DNA of 64,000 nt, from contig NC_086386.1 in assembly GCF_036588685.1 (NCBI RefSeq), forward strand, positions 77,684,682-77,748,681, given 5' to 3'. Shown here in pieces: positions 21,331 to 35,100 of the stretch; the first letter of the stretch is position 1; every line of letters starts with the position of its first letter. Source of the stretch: Mytilus trossulus (lineage: Eukaryota > Mollusca > Bivalvia > Mytilida > Mytilidae). The notes beneath the pieces are model-generated. The model was not told the DNA's origin. It saw only the letters and a list, made by a program, of their open reading frames with translations, and did no database searches. The translations under genes and the position numbers were made by a program.

Positions 21331-21439
21331 AAACATAGCCAAATAATGATAACGTCTCAGAAGGCTATTAAATATGTGTTTCTTTGAGACCTTTCTGTGG
21401 CGTAGGCATCAAAGCAAAATAAAATGAAATAACTTTTCA

Positions 21440-21845
21440 TAAGAAAGGCTAAAGATACCAGAGAGACGTTCAAACTCATCTATATATAGATAAAAAAATA
21501 CCCTGAGAACACCATGGCTAAAAAATTACAAGACAAATAAGAGCATACCAAACACAACATAGAAAACTCAATATTGAACATCACAAACCCTACCAAAAAC
21601 TGGGGGTGATCTCAGGTGCTGTGGTCAGTGGAACTGGAAGGGTAAGAAGATCCTACTCCACAGTTGTTCATGTTATTAGAAATCCGTCTAAATCGGTAGG
21701 TCAAATTTGTGGAAAGGGAACAGGAGGAACATATCCGACATTTTTTCCGATATCATCCCATATGGCCATAATGGTCATGATGGTGAACCAACTTGTGATG
21801 GCACCAGTAAAATTTACTTCACCATTTGGAACTCTTGGTTAAAGA
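21440..21845 (+). repeat. Dispersed mussel repeat
   Basis: Contains CTGAGAACACCATGGCTAAA, GGGGTGATCTCAGGTGCT, GGAAGGGTAAGAAGATCC and TTCACCATTTGGAACTCTTG in the order I recall for an abundant Mytilus repeat. It lies in the presumed NFXL1 5' region. Small ORFs within it are not genes. Confidence 0.65.
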
Positions 21846-22255
21846 TGTCATAATCATTTGGACTAAGGAATGAAACTGTCATGACAGAAAGCAAATTAAT
21901 GCATATAATTATTTATTGGTATTGCTGTGCTTTATTTCTTTTTATTGGGAGATATGGTTTAACAGCTAGCTCTAGCCCAAATAAAAATGACGTCTTGAAA
22001 AGGTATTATTTTTTTGCTTTGACATCTAGGTCAAACACAATTTTTGAGAGAATTTTGCTGTCAACTTTGAGACCCAATATTGCAACAAAATATTTACTAG
22101 CGTGACAGGACTAGAGTCATTTATGTATACCATGTTTACAATCTAAGTACATTTTTCAAATAAAATTATGTCATTCACTAAACATGTTAAACCATATAAA
22201 TATTACACTACATGTACACCTTTTCTTTTAAAAAACATGTTTATATTTAAAATAT

Positions 22256-22345
22256 GGGGAATCTGTCAAAGAATCAACAACCCGACCATAGAACAGACAA
22301 CAGCAGAAGATCACCAACACTTTTTCAATGCACCCGAAGGCTCCC
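22256..22345 (+). repeat. Fragment of the CAACAACCCGACCATAGAA repeat
   Basis: GTCAAAGAATCAACAACCCG then AACAGCAGAAGATCACC and a CACCCGAAGGC tail. Related pieces lie at 26028-26092 (minus) and 43195-43250. Confidence 0.55.
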
Positions 22346-22928
22346 TTCTAACAACCCCTGCAGGGTTGTTACAATTAAAACAATAAATGTAGAAGGTCCT
22401 ATAATAAGACAACTTTTTTTTATTGGGAAAGACTATAATCGCAATGATTGAAACTTGAATTTTGCAATTTTTTAAATGAATTAAACAGGATTTTTCTCAA
22501 TATTGCAAAGATAAATATAGCATTTAAATCTTAACATGCTTAAATGACAAGATTGCAATAATAAGTGGACCCAATAATTTCTGTTTGTTGTTATTTGATT
22601 TTATGTGTTAACCAAATTGCATGCAAACCTAGTTTGGTAAAACTGGGACATATTGTCTTTACACTTTTCATGCTGTTCAAAAGTTTAGGTACTGAACGTG
22701 TCATGCTAATAGCCTTTTGCAGTAAATATAAATCCTAAAACTTACAAATTTAGACCTCTATGAGTCAAAAGCAGATTCAGACTTATTTATGTCTTGAGCT
22801 CTGACTGTTGTGTGTGAAATCTACTCACACTGTATCTATTGTTCCTTTATTATTTCATTTGATATTGAGTTTAATGGCTTTATATGTAAAAATAAATCTA
22901 CGTTTCACTTACATTGACTTTATTTCAG

Positions 22929-23133
22929 TGTTACTAAAGTAAAATAAAAATGTCTGGAGTTCCTGTTTATCTGAAAGGACGTGGAAGGGGAAGAGGTCGT
23001 GGAAATGCTGAACAAAACAAAGCTAAATGGACAAATGGCGGTAGCTCTGAAAACAATGTCAAGGACAATGGATGGAAAAATGGTGTTTCCAGTAAACAAC
23101 CAAAAAAAGAAATATCACAGACCAGTATCAATA
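22929..23133 (+). CDS. NFXL1: NFXL1 exon with start codon (coding 22950-23133)
   Basis: A TTATTTCAG acceptor at 22928 shows an upstream untranslated exon exists. The ATG at 22950 opens [18 protein letters not shown]; the donor is AATA|GTATGT, phase 1. The upstream 5' UTR exon was not located. Confidence 0.85.
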
Positions 23134-26100
23134 GTATGTTCCCTTAAGCAATGTTTTGGATAAACCTAAAAATAAGAAAAAGTGATATAAGTGCCAATGA
23201 GACAACTTTCTATCTTAAGTCACAATGTATAAAAAGTTAGCAATTGTCTTTAGGAGAAAGTAAGGCCTTCAACCATTTGTCAACATGGAGCCTTTAACTC
23301 ATTCTGAACAGCAAGTTATAAATAAGATAAAGAGCCCCAAAGTTACTTAAACTGTGTAAAATAATCCAAACAGGAAAGCAATGGTCTGTTTAAATAAAAA
23401 AAACGAGAAACACTCATTTATGAATCACATTAACAAATGACAACTACTGAACATCAGTTTCTGACTTAGGACAGGCATATCTACACATGTATAGGCCAAC
23501 ATAATCTAACTATAGAATTTCAAAATATGAGCTCTGGGTCAGTAATTAAGGCTGTTCTACCATTCATATTAGTCAAAAACACAGACTGTGAAGCCATCTT
23601 GCAAAGTGGTACACCAGGATGACTTGTAAGCCTGTGCATTTATTTAGATTTTAGATTTTTATGTATCTCACAAAATTTGCCATTCTTTAATTATTAGGTA
23701 TTCAACTAACATCATGAACATAAGATAAGCAAAATTTAATATGTGTGATTATATTTTATACTTTAATGCCATAAAATATTTATAATAAAATTACTTAATT
23801 TTAAACATTTTTAATTTTTTTTTGAGATAGACATGTAAAAACAATTAGGGTGCTATAAACAGTTTCGTATAAAAAACAAGGGGTAATTCTCTGACTAAAA
23901 ATAGACTTGGAGGGAAGTCACTTTTTATCAACATAATTGGTAAAAAAGTATCATGTTTTTTTATATTTGATTGTAAAAATAAGTTAAATAGCTTCAATTA
24001 AAACAGGTTGAATAATTAAAATAATTTTTAAAAATTAGATTAAATACACATGTTTTAAGGGGAGACAAACTGTAAACATCCTGTTTTTTTGCAAACACTT
24101 ATTTGCACCCACTGTAGCTCTTTTCGGAGCAGGCGAACGTAGCCTGAAGCATGACTGCTAATCTGCTGTTGGTTTTAACGTGTAGAAATTTTACTCAGAA
24201 ATATGATATTGGCAGTTCCAATTTGTGTATATGGAACAGTGATGCCTTTATATAACTGATATGTAAACCAGACAGAAACTTAACAACACAAATATGATTT
24301 TGTAATTGTAAGAAACTTTTTCAAATCAATTATTGTTGAGCAATTGCTATGTACTTGTGTCACAGAAAGCTCGACTTAGGGATAGTGATCCAGCGTCAGT
24401 GGCTGAGGCCTTAACTTACTTAAGCTTGATGTTTCAATCAGTAGAAGACCTGGATCCTTCATACTTTTTTTATAGATGCCTTAATTTATGAAGTTTTCGT
24501 CTGTCATAAGACCATTGTCCTTGACCTCATTTTCATGGTTGAGTGACTACTGGGAAAAAAGATAAGAATTTTAGTAATCTTGATATGTCATTGTATGTCA
24601 TGTATGTGGGTATCTTGAACATGTTGAAAAGTTCTAATACCTGTCAGATAGTTTTCACTTGACCTCATTGAACACAGTTCTTTATGTGATAGTTGTAATA
24701 CAGCTTTATATTAACTATCAACGAAATGGTTAGTAAAGAACTGAAAAACTACAATAGAAGAGGGGCATTATGTTTTCTAGTCTGTTGGTCCGATTGGTTG
24801 TTTGTCCCTCTGTTCTTTCGTCTGTTCGTTTGTCCTGCTTCAGGTTAAAGTTTTTGGTCAAGGTAGTTTTCAATGAAATTGAAGTCCAATCAACTTGAAA
24901 CTTAGTACACATGTTACCTATGATATGATCCATCTAACTTTAATGCCAAATTAGAGTTTTTATCCCTATTTCACGGTCCACTGAACATAGAAAATGATAG
25001 TGCAAGTGGGGAATCTGTGTATTTGGGACTCATTCTTGTTTTTAAAAATGGTATTATTTTTTTAGATAAACTCAGTGTAGATGAAGCTCAGAAGAAATTT
25101 GAAGCTGTTAGCAGCAAGCATCAGCAGGCTATACAAAATGTTTTGGAAGAATCTCAGTTCTCTGACGACGAAGAAGAAGGAGATATTGGGGATAATGTAT
25201 TATCAACTGTCTTCAAGTCATATTCAGATACTATAGGCAAGTATTGGCAGATCCTTCTCCCCTTTTTTTTTAATTATGTAATTGTTTCATGGAACCCACT
25301 TTCCAAAATGGTTGGATCTGCGTTTGTTGTAAGGGAAAGACTTGATCATCTATCATATCAGTTTATGAACTAATGAAATAAATATAACAAACTGAGGATT
25401 TGGATACGTCTAATTGTTGTGGACTTGGTGAACACAGGTAAATCAGGAATTGAAATGTTTAACAACATAATTTTCTTTAGACTTGAATCCATGCAGATGT
25501 TGGTAAACACATGAAATTAAGTACATTGTATCAACAAATACATGATTTTTCCTCCATCCATGAAAATTAATTCCTACTATATGGACAAATCCTCAGTCAT
25601 GACAGTAGGAAGCAATACAAATTTCTGCTTAAATCCCTTCAAAGCCACTACAAAAACCAGAACAAGGAGAAAAGTCATGCTCATTCCATCAGGTTGTAGA
25701 TTAACCACCATCAGAATTATATAACCATTAAAGTATAATACAGACAGGTTAACAAAAACACCGCTTTCTGATCCCAATTTGAACAAGATATATTTTTTAT
25801 TTAATATTAATACATTCATGACATTAATAATTATTTATTAGATACATAAAAAATTTAGTAAAAGTACTTTGAACTTTTGCATAGAAATGAGCTTTCTTTT
25901 TTCATGTTTTTATAGTATATTCATGATAGTTGTATTCTCGACTTCTAATTATGAGTAGAAGTCGATACATACGGTAATTTCTCACTACATTGAAGACCTG
26001 TTGGTGACCTTCTACTGTTGTTTTTTTCTTTGGTCGGGTTGTTGTCTCTTTGACACATTCCCCATTTCCATTCTCAATTTTATTGAAATTTAAAAGTAGA

Positions 26101-29100
26101 TTATAATCATGATGATAAATTACTTAATTTATCAGACCATGGTGAGGATGAAGAGAAGGCCAGAGGAGATATGATGTACTCGTTTAGATCAGGGACATCT
26201 GCTTGTCTTGTGTGTATAGAAAATATCAAGAGAGAAGAAGCAGTAAGTTCAGTGATGCATGAACAGTCTATTAATAAATTGTCAGGTTTCTATATTTATT
26301 TAAAATATAGAAATGGTTTTCCCGTTTAAAGTGACATTTTGAATTCTGTAGACAGTTAAATTTATAACAACAGAAAGTTCTTTAGTAGTTAATATATATT
26401 TTAAATTTCTTTTAAATTAAGACAAACTTCTGTATATAAGCAAGGGAACAATTCTTATAAAGTTATTAATTCTAAAATGATAGTCAGTAATAGGAAAATG
26501 ATATAAAAAAATGATAACATGAATAAAGAATATGGGGTATCCATCTAGAGCAAAAAATCAGAAAAACACAGAAAAAACTCAAAGAAACAGCTCTGTAATT
26601 GCAGAGTCACAGTGCAGCCTTCAATAAGGAGAAAAAACTCACTTCACTGGTCTATTTATATCTTGCATTTTCCATGTTAAAGACACTTTGTTTTTGTTCA
26701 TTATAAATAAGCTCATCATAGATACCCAGGACTAAATTTTGTATATACGCCAGAAGCGTGTTTTGTCTTCAAAAGACTCATCAGTGATGCTCCAATCCCA
26801 AAAAGTTAAAAAGGTCAAATAAAGTATGAAGTATAATTATTTCATCATAATCTCTCTGTTTTTTAACTATAGATATGGAGTTGTAAAGTGTGCTATGCCA
26901 TGTTTCATATACCCTGTATACAGAAATGGGTCAAAGAAGGAGTTTATCAGCAAGTGTACAAATCCGATGAGAATATTGATGCCAAATCTGTACCGTGGCA
27001 CTGGTAATTAATTTTATTTAGAATCCACCACAGTACACACCCTTAAGAAAATTAACAAACTTACATTACATGTTTACCATTGAGTTACTGATTATAGGTT
27101 TTTGGACTATTCCATAAAAATGTATTTGGGGATAGGAAGGGAAGTTTAATTATTGAATGTGAGTCCTGGGTCCTTTCTCAGTATGAAACTTTCACCATTA
27201 TGCAAAATTATCTAGAAAATGATTCTTGGTTGTTACTTGTAGGGATATTGAGGTAATTTAAAAAGTGTGCTGGTATGATACTGACTACTTACTAGCATAA
27301 TTATCATTACTATAGAGTGTGGTGCTCATTTTCGCCAGGGACACAATTTCGCCATTTTAGGATTTTGAGGTGTAAAAACTTCAAAGGATGGCTGAAATGG
27401 AAGAAATGTACTGGTAATTTATATTTTTAAAACAAATATGATATTTTTTTATACGGAGACGAAATTACGGCTCCTACCGAAAAATGACCGAAAAACGGAC
27501 AAAAATTTCGGACAATTTCCTGAATAAAAAACACGATTTCAAAGAAGTATTTCTAAGTAAATATTTGACTAAATGCCCTAATTTTGAATTCTTTACACCT
27601 TTGAAATGTCTGCTATTCATCTTTAATGCAATTGCTTTGATAAAAATTGTTAATAGCTGCGGTTATTTGGTTTTAAATAAATGTGTAAAAACGGCGAATA
27701 TGTGTCCCCCATTGACAAAACATCAGAAATTTTCAAACACCCTTTAATCTAACTTTTCAGATGATTTTTTTCAAACAAACCCGTTTTCAAGCCTTAGAAT
27801 ATTTTGCATTTGAAGTTATCTTCATATAGAAATATCAGTATACTTCAAAAACATTTAGACCTGACCATAAACTGTAGAAAAACATGGAAAGATGTGGCGA
27901 AAATGAGCACCCCACTCTAGATGGAATGAAAAGGAAATCACAAAACTGCATCATTTTCTATGCAGTATAAAAAGACCACAATTAGTAGAAATAATCCTTT
28001 TGCAGAATACTGTGCATTCATTTATTTTTCATGCATACCAGTTTTGTGGATCAAGAAAAACTTGTGTATTCATGGATATTTCAGTTAGCTAAAATCTGCA
28101 TAAAATTGAAAATTCCAATAGACATGATCTAGATGAACTCTTTTGAAACAACATGTTCAGGCCCAGTTCATTCACACCATCATGGCCGTTACCTGCTATG
28201 TCCCTTGTTACTGATAATAGTTTTCTAATATTTTGAATTAAATAAACAACTTTTTATTATTTGAGCCATAATTCTAAAGTTGATTGTCAGAGTTTGTACA
28301 CTTTAACAGTATATAGACAAAAATAAATTTAAATTTGGATGCATTATTATTACTATTGCCTTTACTTCTGTAAAAGTATATGTGATATATATACTGCTAA
28401 AATAATGAGGTCCAATTTGTTAGCCTGCATTACGTAAAAGAATCTAACTTTATATATAACTTAGTATAGCCTTTATATAGTACAATGGTGTTGATTATTA
28501 ATTGGACCATTTCAGGCCCCTTTGTTTTCCACATAATCAATATTGTCAATAATTAACAAGTTTCCATATCGATACCAAAAGTATCAATTTCATATGATTG
28601 TATTTTCTGTTTACTCCTATACAATACAAGTACTTAAAAATTTAGGCTTAAAATAAAAGGTAGAAACTTTAATGAGGTCAGGAAATTGATAAGTAAAATG
28701 TGGAACAGTCAATTTCAAGACCTTTTACTTTATACTTGCATCCAAATTTAAAGTAAGGAATTATTTGAATCTGGAATAATTCTGAATTGTGGGAAATTGA
28801 ATAGAAATGTATGATGAAAACTAACACAACTAAATAGGGTTAATTTCACTTTCACTGATATTTCAGTATGAACTGACCTGCTGAGCCTGATCTTTCAAAA
28901 TTGTTTCATAAACAAATCATTTATTTAGAAGTGTTTAATTGTTATTTTTATGGGGGAAAAGTGATTCATGCCAGGAAGAATAAAAAAAAGTTATGAAACC
29001 CTGAGGTCAAAACTATATTATTCTACTTTTTTTTGCTGTTTTTACTAGTCTGTACCACTTCGAATATTTAAAACATGATAACCTAAGTCCTAAGTTCCAC

Positions 29101-32100
29101 TTTCCTGATTTGATTTTTTATTATCTAAAAAAAATGCAACATGTTTTTAAACCGCACTAAATGATTAAGCATAAACTATTAATCAAACAGAAAAAAATAA
29201 GTCCAGAAAAAATTTCAGAAAAAAATTCAATCTATGTTTTGACTTAAACATTGTCATATATATGCAGAGTTATTTCCCCTTATAATTTTGCCAATTTTTT
29301 TTTATTTTTCTTATAAATATCTCTATATCAAATGATTAATGGAAGTATACATTGAAATTAATTATGTTTTTAAAAGACATGGGAAAAAATTAATATAGAA
29401 GTTATCAATTTTCATGAAATTTTGCTATATTTATATCTTTTAAGGACCTATATTTCTTGAACGACAATTTTAAGTAATATTTATATAAGACTTAAAATTA
29501 TACATTGTTGCAGACTCATTAGCCGTAGTGTTAGCAGGTTCCTAGTCCTGAGTTAATCAACAAATGAAGAAAACGAGAAAATGCCTCTTCTCATGTATGA
29601 ATGTTCACCCATCCTTGTGTGATCAAGTTTATGACTCTATCATCAAAAATGCACTATGGTTTAATTTGTCTGTGTTTTGCAATTTTATAATGTGATTAAA
29701 TATATATATATATCATGTATATAGACACTATATATATAACAGTTAATTTTTTTTCATTCAATTTCCTCAACCAAGCATACAATACTTAATTCTAAAAAAA
29801 CTAAAACACTGAGGCCTAAGTACATAAAAGGAAGACACCATGTTATTATGAGATCAGCTACTGGTTGTACCTGTAGCTTAATTGATTAAATTTATAAAAC
29901 AAAAAAGTATAAACAAAAAGTCTGCCAAATATGACATCTGCACTGGCTGCTGCCATTGAAATAGAAAAACAAATCGTATGCATGTATGTACATGTGGATA
30001 AGGTAATATAGGCACATGTATTAGATGGTTCCAGACCACAATCAATTTGTAGTGCATTTCTTTTAGAACATAAATGAAAATTAAAGAAATCCCATCTGCG
30101 CTTTCTCAATGAAATCTTTACAGTGTGTTGTACATTTTACTTCTTTTGGGACAAATTATATCAAAATTATAGAAAACTTCAATGGCTCTAACTCAAAATA
30201 TGGACAATTTTATGTTTGGGGCGTCTTGAAATCTTGACAGCTTCCCAAGTGCTTATTTTTAACCTTTTTCAGCTGGACCAAATCACTACTTTCCTTTAAA
30301 ATTCTGAACCCAACCTTTTACAGTATAATTTCACCCCTTACTTACAATTTGAGGCATAAAACATGGAGAAATAAATTTGGAAGGGGTATAAAAAATATTG
30401 ACAAGTAACCCACTGTCAACACTAGGGACTAATTATTTGTGGACAACGAAAATCAAGGGACGACAATTGTGGTCTCGGACCTAATAGGATAGAAAAAGTT
30501 GACCAATCTTAATAAAACTTGGTATGACTAAAGCTTAATAAATTATAACACTGCTTTAAAAGTTTCATAACAATAAGACATATATTATAGACAGTATGTT
30601 AAATTCTATACTAAACTTTCCGTGTTAAATTTTGACGTTAAAATTTAAAAATTTCAACTATCAATATTTGGGGCTTTAAAAATTTAAATATTGCCTGAAA
30701 ATATCTTTTAATTGCCTTAATATTTCAATTATCATGTACTGAATGCAATAGAGTACTCATTTGATTTGTCAGACTTAGCATAATTATTCAAATGTCAAAT
30801 GTATATGAGTCTGCACCTAAAAATTTTCAATGAAGGGAGACCTTTCATGAAGATGTAATATTTTCCAGCAATTTTAAATTTGTGAAGGTTTTTGGTTATA
30901 AATAATCCTTACAAATGTATTGAATGTACTTTAAATAGAAAGAAAAGTTACAAATAACATATCATACTAGTTTAAAAGGGTCTTACTCTAATGCCAAGTA
31001 AGACTGGAAATAATTTAGGGTCAATTTAGGCCGTGCCACATATTTACATAAAAAAATGCATATTGAGGCTATAAGAAATAAAACATTGTTTCTTTTTTAT
31101 CATTTCTATTCTCATGTGACATGATACAACAAATCTGAGCACAAAAAGACTCTTGCATTTAACTTTTCTTGCAGACAGTATGGTCTGATACAAAGATTTT
31201 TGCCTTTTAAGTGAAAAACTTGCATGCAATTTTAGTCTCAACAGGCCTATTTTGAAGCACTTGCTATCCTACAGAAGGAAAGAAAGATATTATGTAGAAT
31301 GAAACAGGTACAAAAGACATTGTAAAGTGCTTTTTATACAAATTTAGTCAGGTCTATATAATGGACTTCAACTTTTATGTACCAAGCTCCCTACTTTTGA
31401 CTTCATCCAAACAGGGCGTTAGCCATTAGAGTCATTTATACAACACATTTTGCACATATGGACCACAATTTGGTATTCAGCCTTTGGTTTCTTTTTGTAT
31501 CCTTTTTTATAAGTTCTAAAATTTTAACTTTTATTTTGTGGGTTGTGTTGGTGTTAGAATAGTATGAATGGAACAATTGAGTTTTTCGAGAAAAAATTAA
31601 TACATTTTGATTCACCGTTTACGTGACATGAAACCAAACAGGAAACCAATCTTTATTTTCTTTATTTTGCACAATATAATTCAAAAGGCATAAATAAACA
31701 CCATTACTAGTGTTACTTGCTTCATGTTAATATTTAAAATCTATTTTCAATGTTATATTAAAGTTTTTTTTAAACCTGACAGGAAACCATAAGAAACCGA
31801 AAGCATTTTTTTAGTTTTATTTTATTGCAAAATCTGCTTAAAATAATCTGAACAGTATACTTTTTCTTAAAATCCATCTTAAATGTAACAGTATTATAAA
31901 ACTCCTAAATATGTGCTTGTTTTGAAAACAATTAGTACAATTTATTCAGAATTTTCCATATTTTTTCCATTGATACAGGATACCATAATCCTTGTATCTT
32001 GATGTTTAAGCAAAAAAAATGTATTTATATTTGGTTTTGATATTCCAGTTATATACAATTTATTCCAAATCATTGGCAATGTAACATTCTTTAAATCCAG

Positions 32101-35100
32101 TAAGGAAAAAAACTTTCAACTTGGAATTAAAATCTTTAAAATAGGCACAATGTGATACTTGTGACCTGTACACCATCTACATGGTTTCCACATTTTAACC
32201 TACTTTAGTGGGCTAGAATCAATAAAGTACTTCCTTTCAAAGTCATGCATGGTAAAAGTTTACTTCTCCTTTGACAAGTTTATTGCATTTCTGATAAGTG
32301 TTTGCAGAACATGAATAAAAAATATTAATTAAAAACTGTGACAGGATTCCAACTTTGTACATTCTAAGTGTAACGGTATATTAACATGTATTTGTTATTA
32401 AATTATATTTATTCACCTAAAATATCCAGTAATATTTACTGCTGAAGTTAAATCAATCCAACGAGCATTGGTACAATGATAAGAGACGTAATTTCGATTG
32501 ATTTTTCCAAGGACTCTTTACGTCATTATCGGGAAACGAAGTGTGTTCTTACATCTGTCAAATATGAAATCGATTTTGTCAAGTCATTGGGCATTTATTT
32601 TCACACAGGATCGTATGTAACATTATGCACATAGGAAAAATAACAGACCACCGGCGCAATCTCTTTGACAATTGTATTTTCCTCTTTTAAACAAGACGAA
32701 ACAAGTCTACAGATTATGTTTGATAACATCCCGTTTGAAACAAAAACAATGTTTAGACCTAGTATTTCGTACATCCGGCCGTAATGGCGTTATCACATGT
32801 TAGTCACATGTTTCACGTATGACCGGAAAAGGTTAGAACTTAAGGACAAAAACAATTTTAATAAATAACTGGACTTCTGTTTCATGTGAAATGTAACGCA
32901 TAACGACAACGTAATTTTCTTACTTAATTATTACGAAGATCAAAACAAGAATGTAAATCATCTCGGATTTACCTGTTTGAACATCTCGCGAGAGTTCATA
33001 TTTGCATATTGTTTTTAAGAATTCTATTACAACAAAGCAGATTACATCATCTAAAAATTGCGTTACGAAATCGGACACAAAAATCACGCCACTGTTCTTA
33101 CATCTGCTACATAAATACTTATAGTTCTTGGCATTTTCTTCTCACTATTCTTATTGGTCGATGTTCTTTGTTATTTGAAAGCAAAAGTTACGAATTTGCC
33201 GGTGACGATTATCTATAAATCAGTCAGCGTTATGCTCTTCGGAAGCAATAAGTAACGCGAGAAAGGACACAAAAATACGGTTGTAGAATCTTTGAAATTC
33301 ATATATTTTAATTTTTTGTCTAGGGAAGAGTAGCATACACTTGTATGTTGATAAAAATAATGGCATCTTTAGATGTAGTTGCAACTTTTCTTACAGTAAT
33401 TCACATTTTATCACTTTTCTATAGTTATAGGAAACGGAGCCCAATAGCAAATTATGGTCCATATTGTCTGAGATAACCTTCTTTTCTGTAGTTTCAGAGT
33501 TCATAAATAAGTAATAGAACTGGATAACGGCATAGAATCACAAATGTTGACGCATGAAAACCTGTCAGATAGAAAGTCAGAATGCCATTTATGCATCAAC
33601 ATTATAAAACCTATAAATTGCCTATTTTGACCATAAAATACAAAAATTTGTCATTTTTGCAGAAATTCTATAAAATGAAAGTTTAAATCCTTTAGTATCA
33701 TGCTATTTGACAAATTGACACCATCAAATCATGTAGGGAAGTTGCCAAAGTACAGATTCTATATAGATTTTACAGATGTCACCTCTTAGGTCCGAGACCA
33801 CAATTAATTTGTAGTGCATTTCTTTTAGAACATAAATGAAATTAAAAAAAATCCCATCAGTACAAAATTTTTACAGTGTGTTGTACTACTTTTGGGACAG
33901 TGTAATTTCACCCCCCCCCCCCCCCCCCCCCACCCTAACTTACAATTTTAGGCATAAAACATGGAGAAATAAATTTGGAAGGGGTATACAAAATATTGGC
34001 AAGTAACACGCTGTCAACACTAGGATCTATATTTGTGGACAACAAAAATCAAGGGACGACAATTGTGGTCGCGGACCAGATGACAGGTTTTGTTTTATTG
34101 TCCGTTAGAGCTGTATAAATCTTTCAAAGGTGAATTCTCAATGCAACATCATCCTCCAGCTTATTTCCTATTGAACATCCTAACATTACATGCATTACTA
34201 CCATATACTAATTTATTGATGACAGGAAAGTGAACAGTATTTGTCTGCGATGAACTTTATGCCCCCAAAAATTGGCAAGACAGATTTCACATGCTTAAAT
34301 ACAACATGATCCTTTTTCTTACTACAAAAATGTAAATTGTAATATCTTTTAAATTCAAATACATTGTAATCCATTTAATGATGTTTTTCATTTTTGTCGA
34401 GCCTTCGACTTAAGTCAAAAAAGCGAGACTAAGCGATCCTACATTCCGTTGGCGTCGGCGGCGTCAACAAATATTCACTCTGTGGTTAAAGTTTTTGAAA
34501 TTTTAATAACTTTCTTAAACTATACTGGATTTCTACCAAACTTGGACAGAAGCTTGTTTATGGTCATAAGATATTATCCAGAAGTAAATTTTGTAAAAAT
34601 AAAATTCCATTTTTTCCGTATTTTACTATAAATGGACTTAGTTTTTTTTGCGGGGAAACAAAACAATCACTCTGTGGTTAAAGTTTTTAAAATTTTAATA
34701 ACTTTCTCCAACTATCCTGGGTTTGTACCAAACTTAGACAGAAGCTTGTTTATGATCATAAGATAGTATCCAGAAGTAAATTTTGTAAAAATAAAATTCC
34801 ATTTTTCCGTATTATACTATAAATGGACTTAGTTTTTTCTGCGGGGAAACAAAACATTCACTCTGTGGTTAAAGTTTTTAGAACTTTCTTAAACTATCCT
34901 GGGTTTGTACCAAAGTTGGACAGAAGCTTGTTTATGATCATAAGATAGTATCCAGAAGTAAATTTTGTAAATAAATAAATCCATTTTTTCTATATTTTAC
35001 TTTTAAATGGACTTAGTTTTTCTGCGGAGAACCATTACATTCAATCTGTGGTTAAAGTTTTTAAAATTTTAATAACTTTCTTAAACTATCCTGGGTTTGT

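Noticed and set aside
24730..24933. 67-codon minus-strand ORF
   Set aside because: Lies entirely in the 24755-25048 repeat.
29697..29740. TATATA run as a possible promoter
   Set aside because: A simple TA microsatellite with no flanking start signal.
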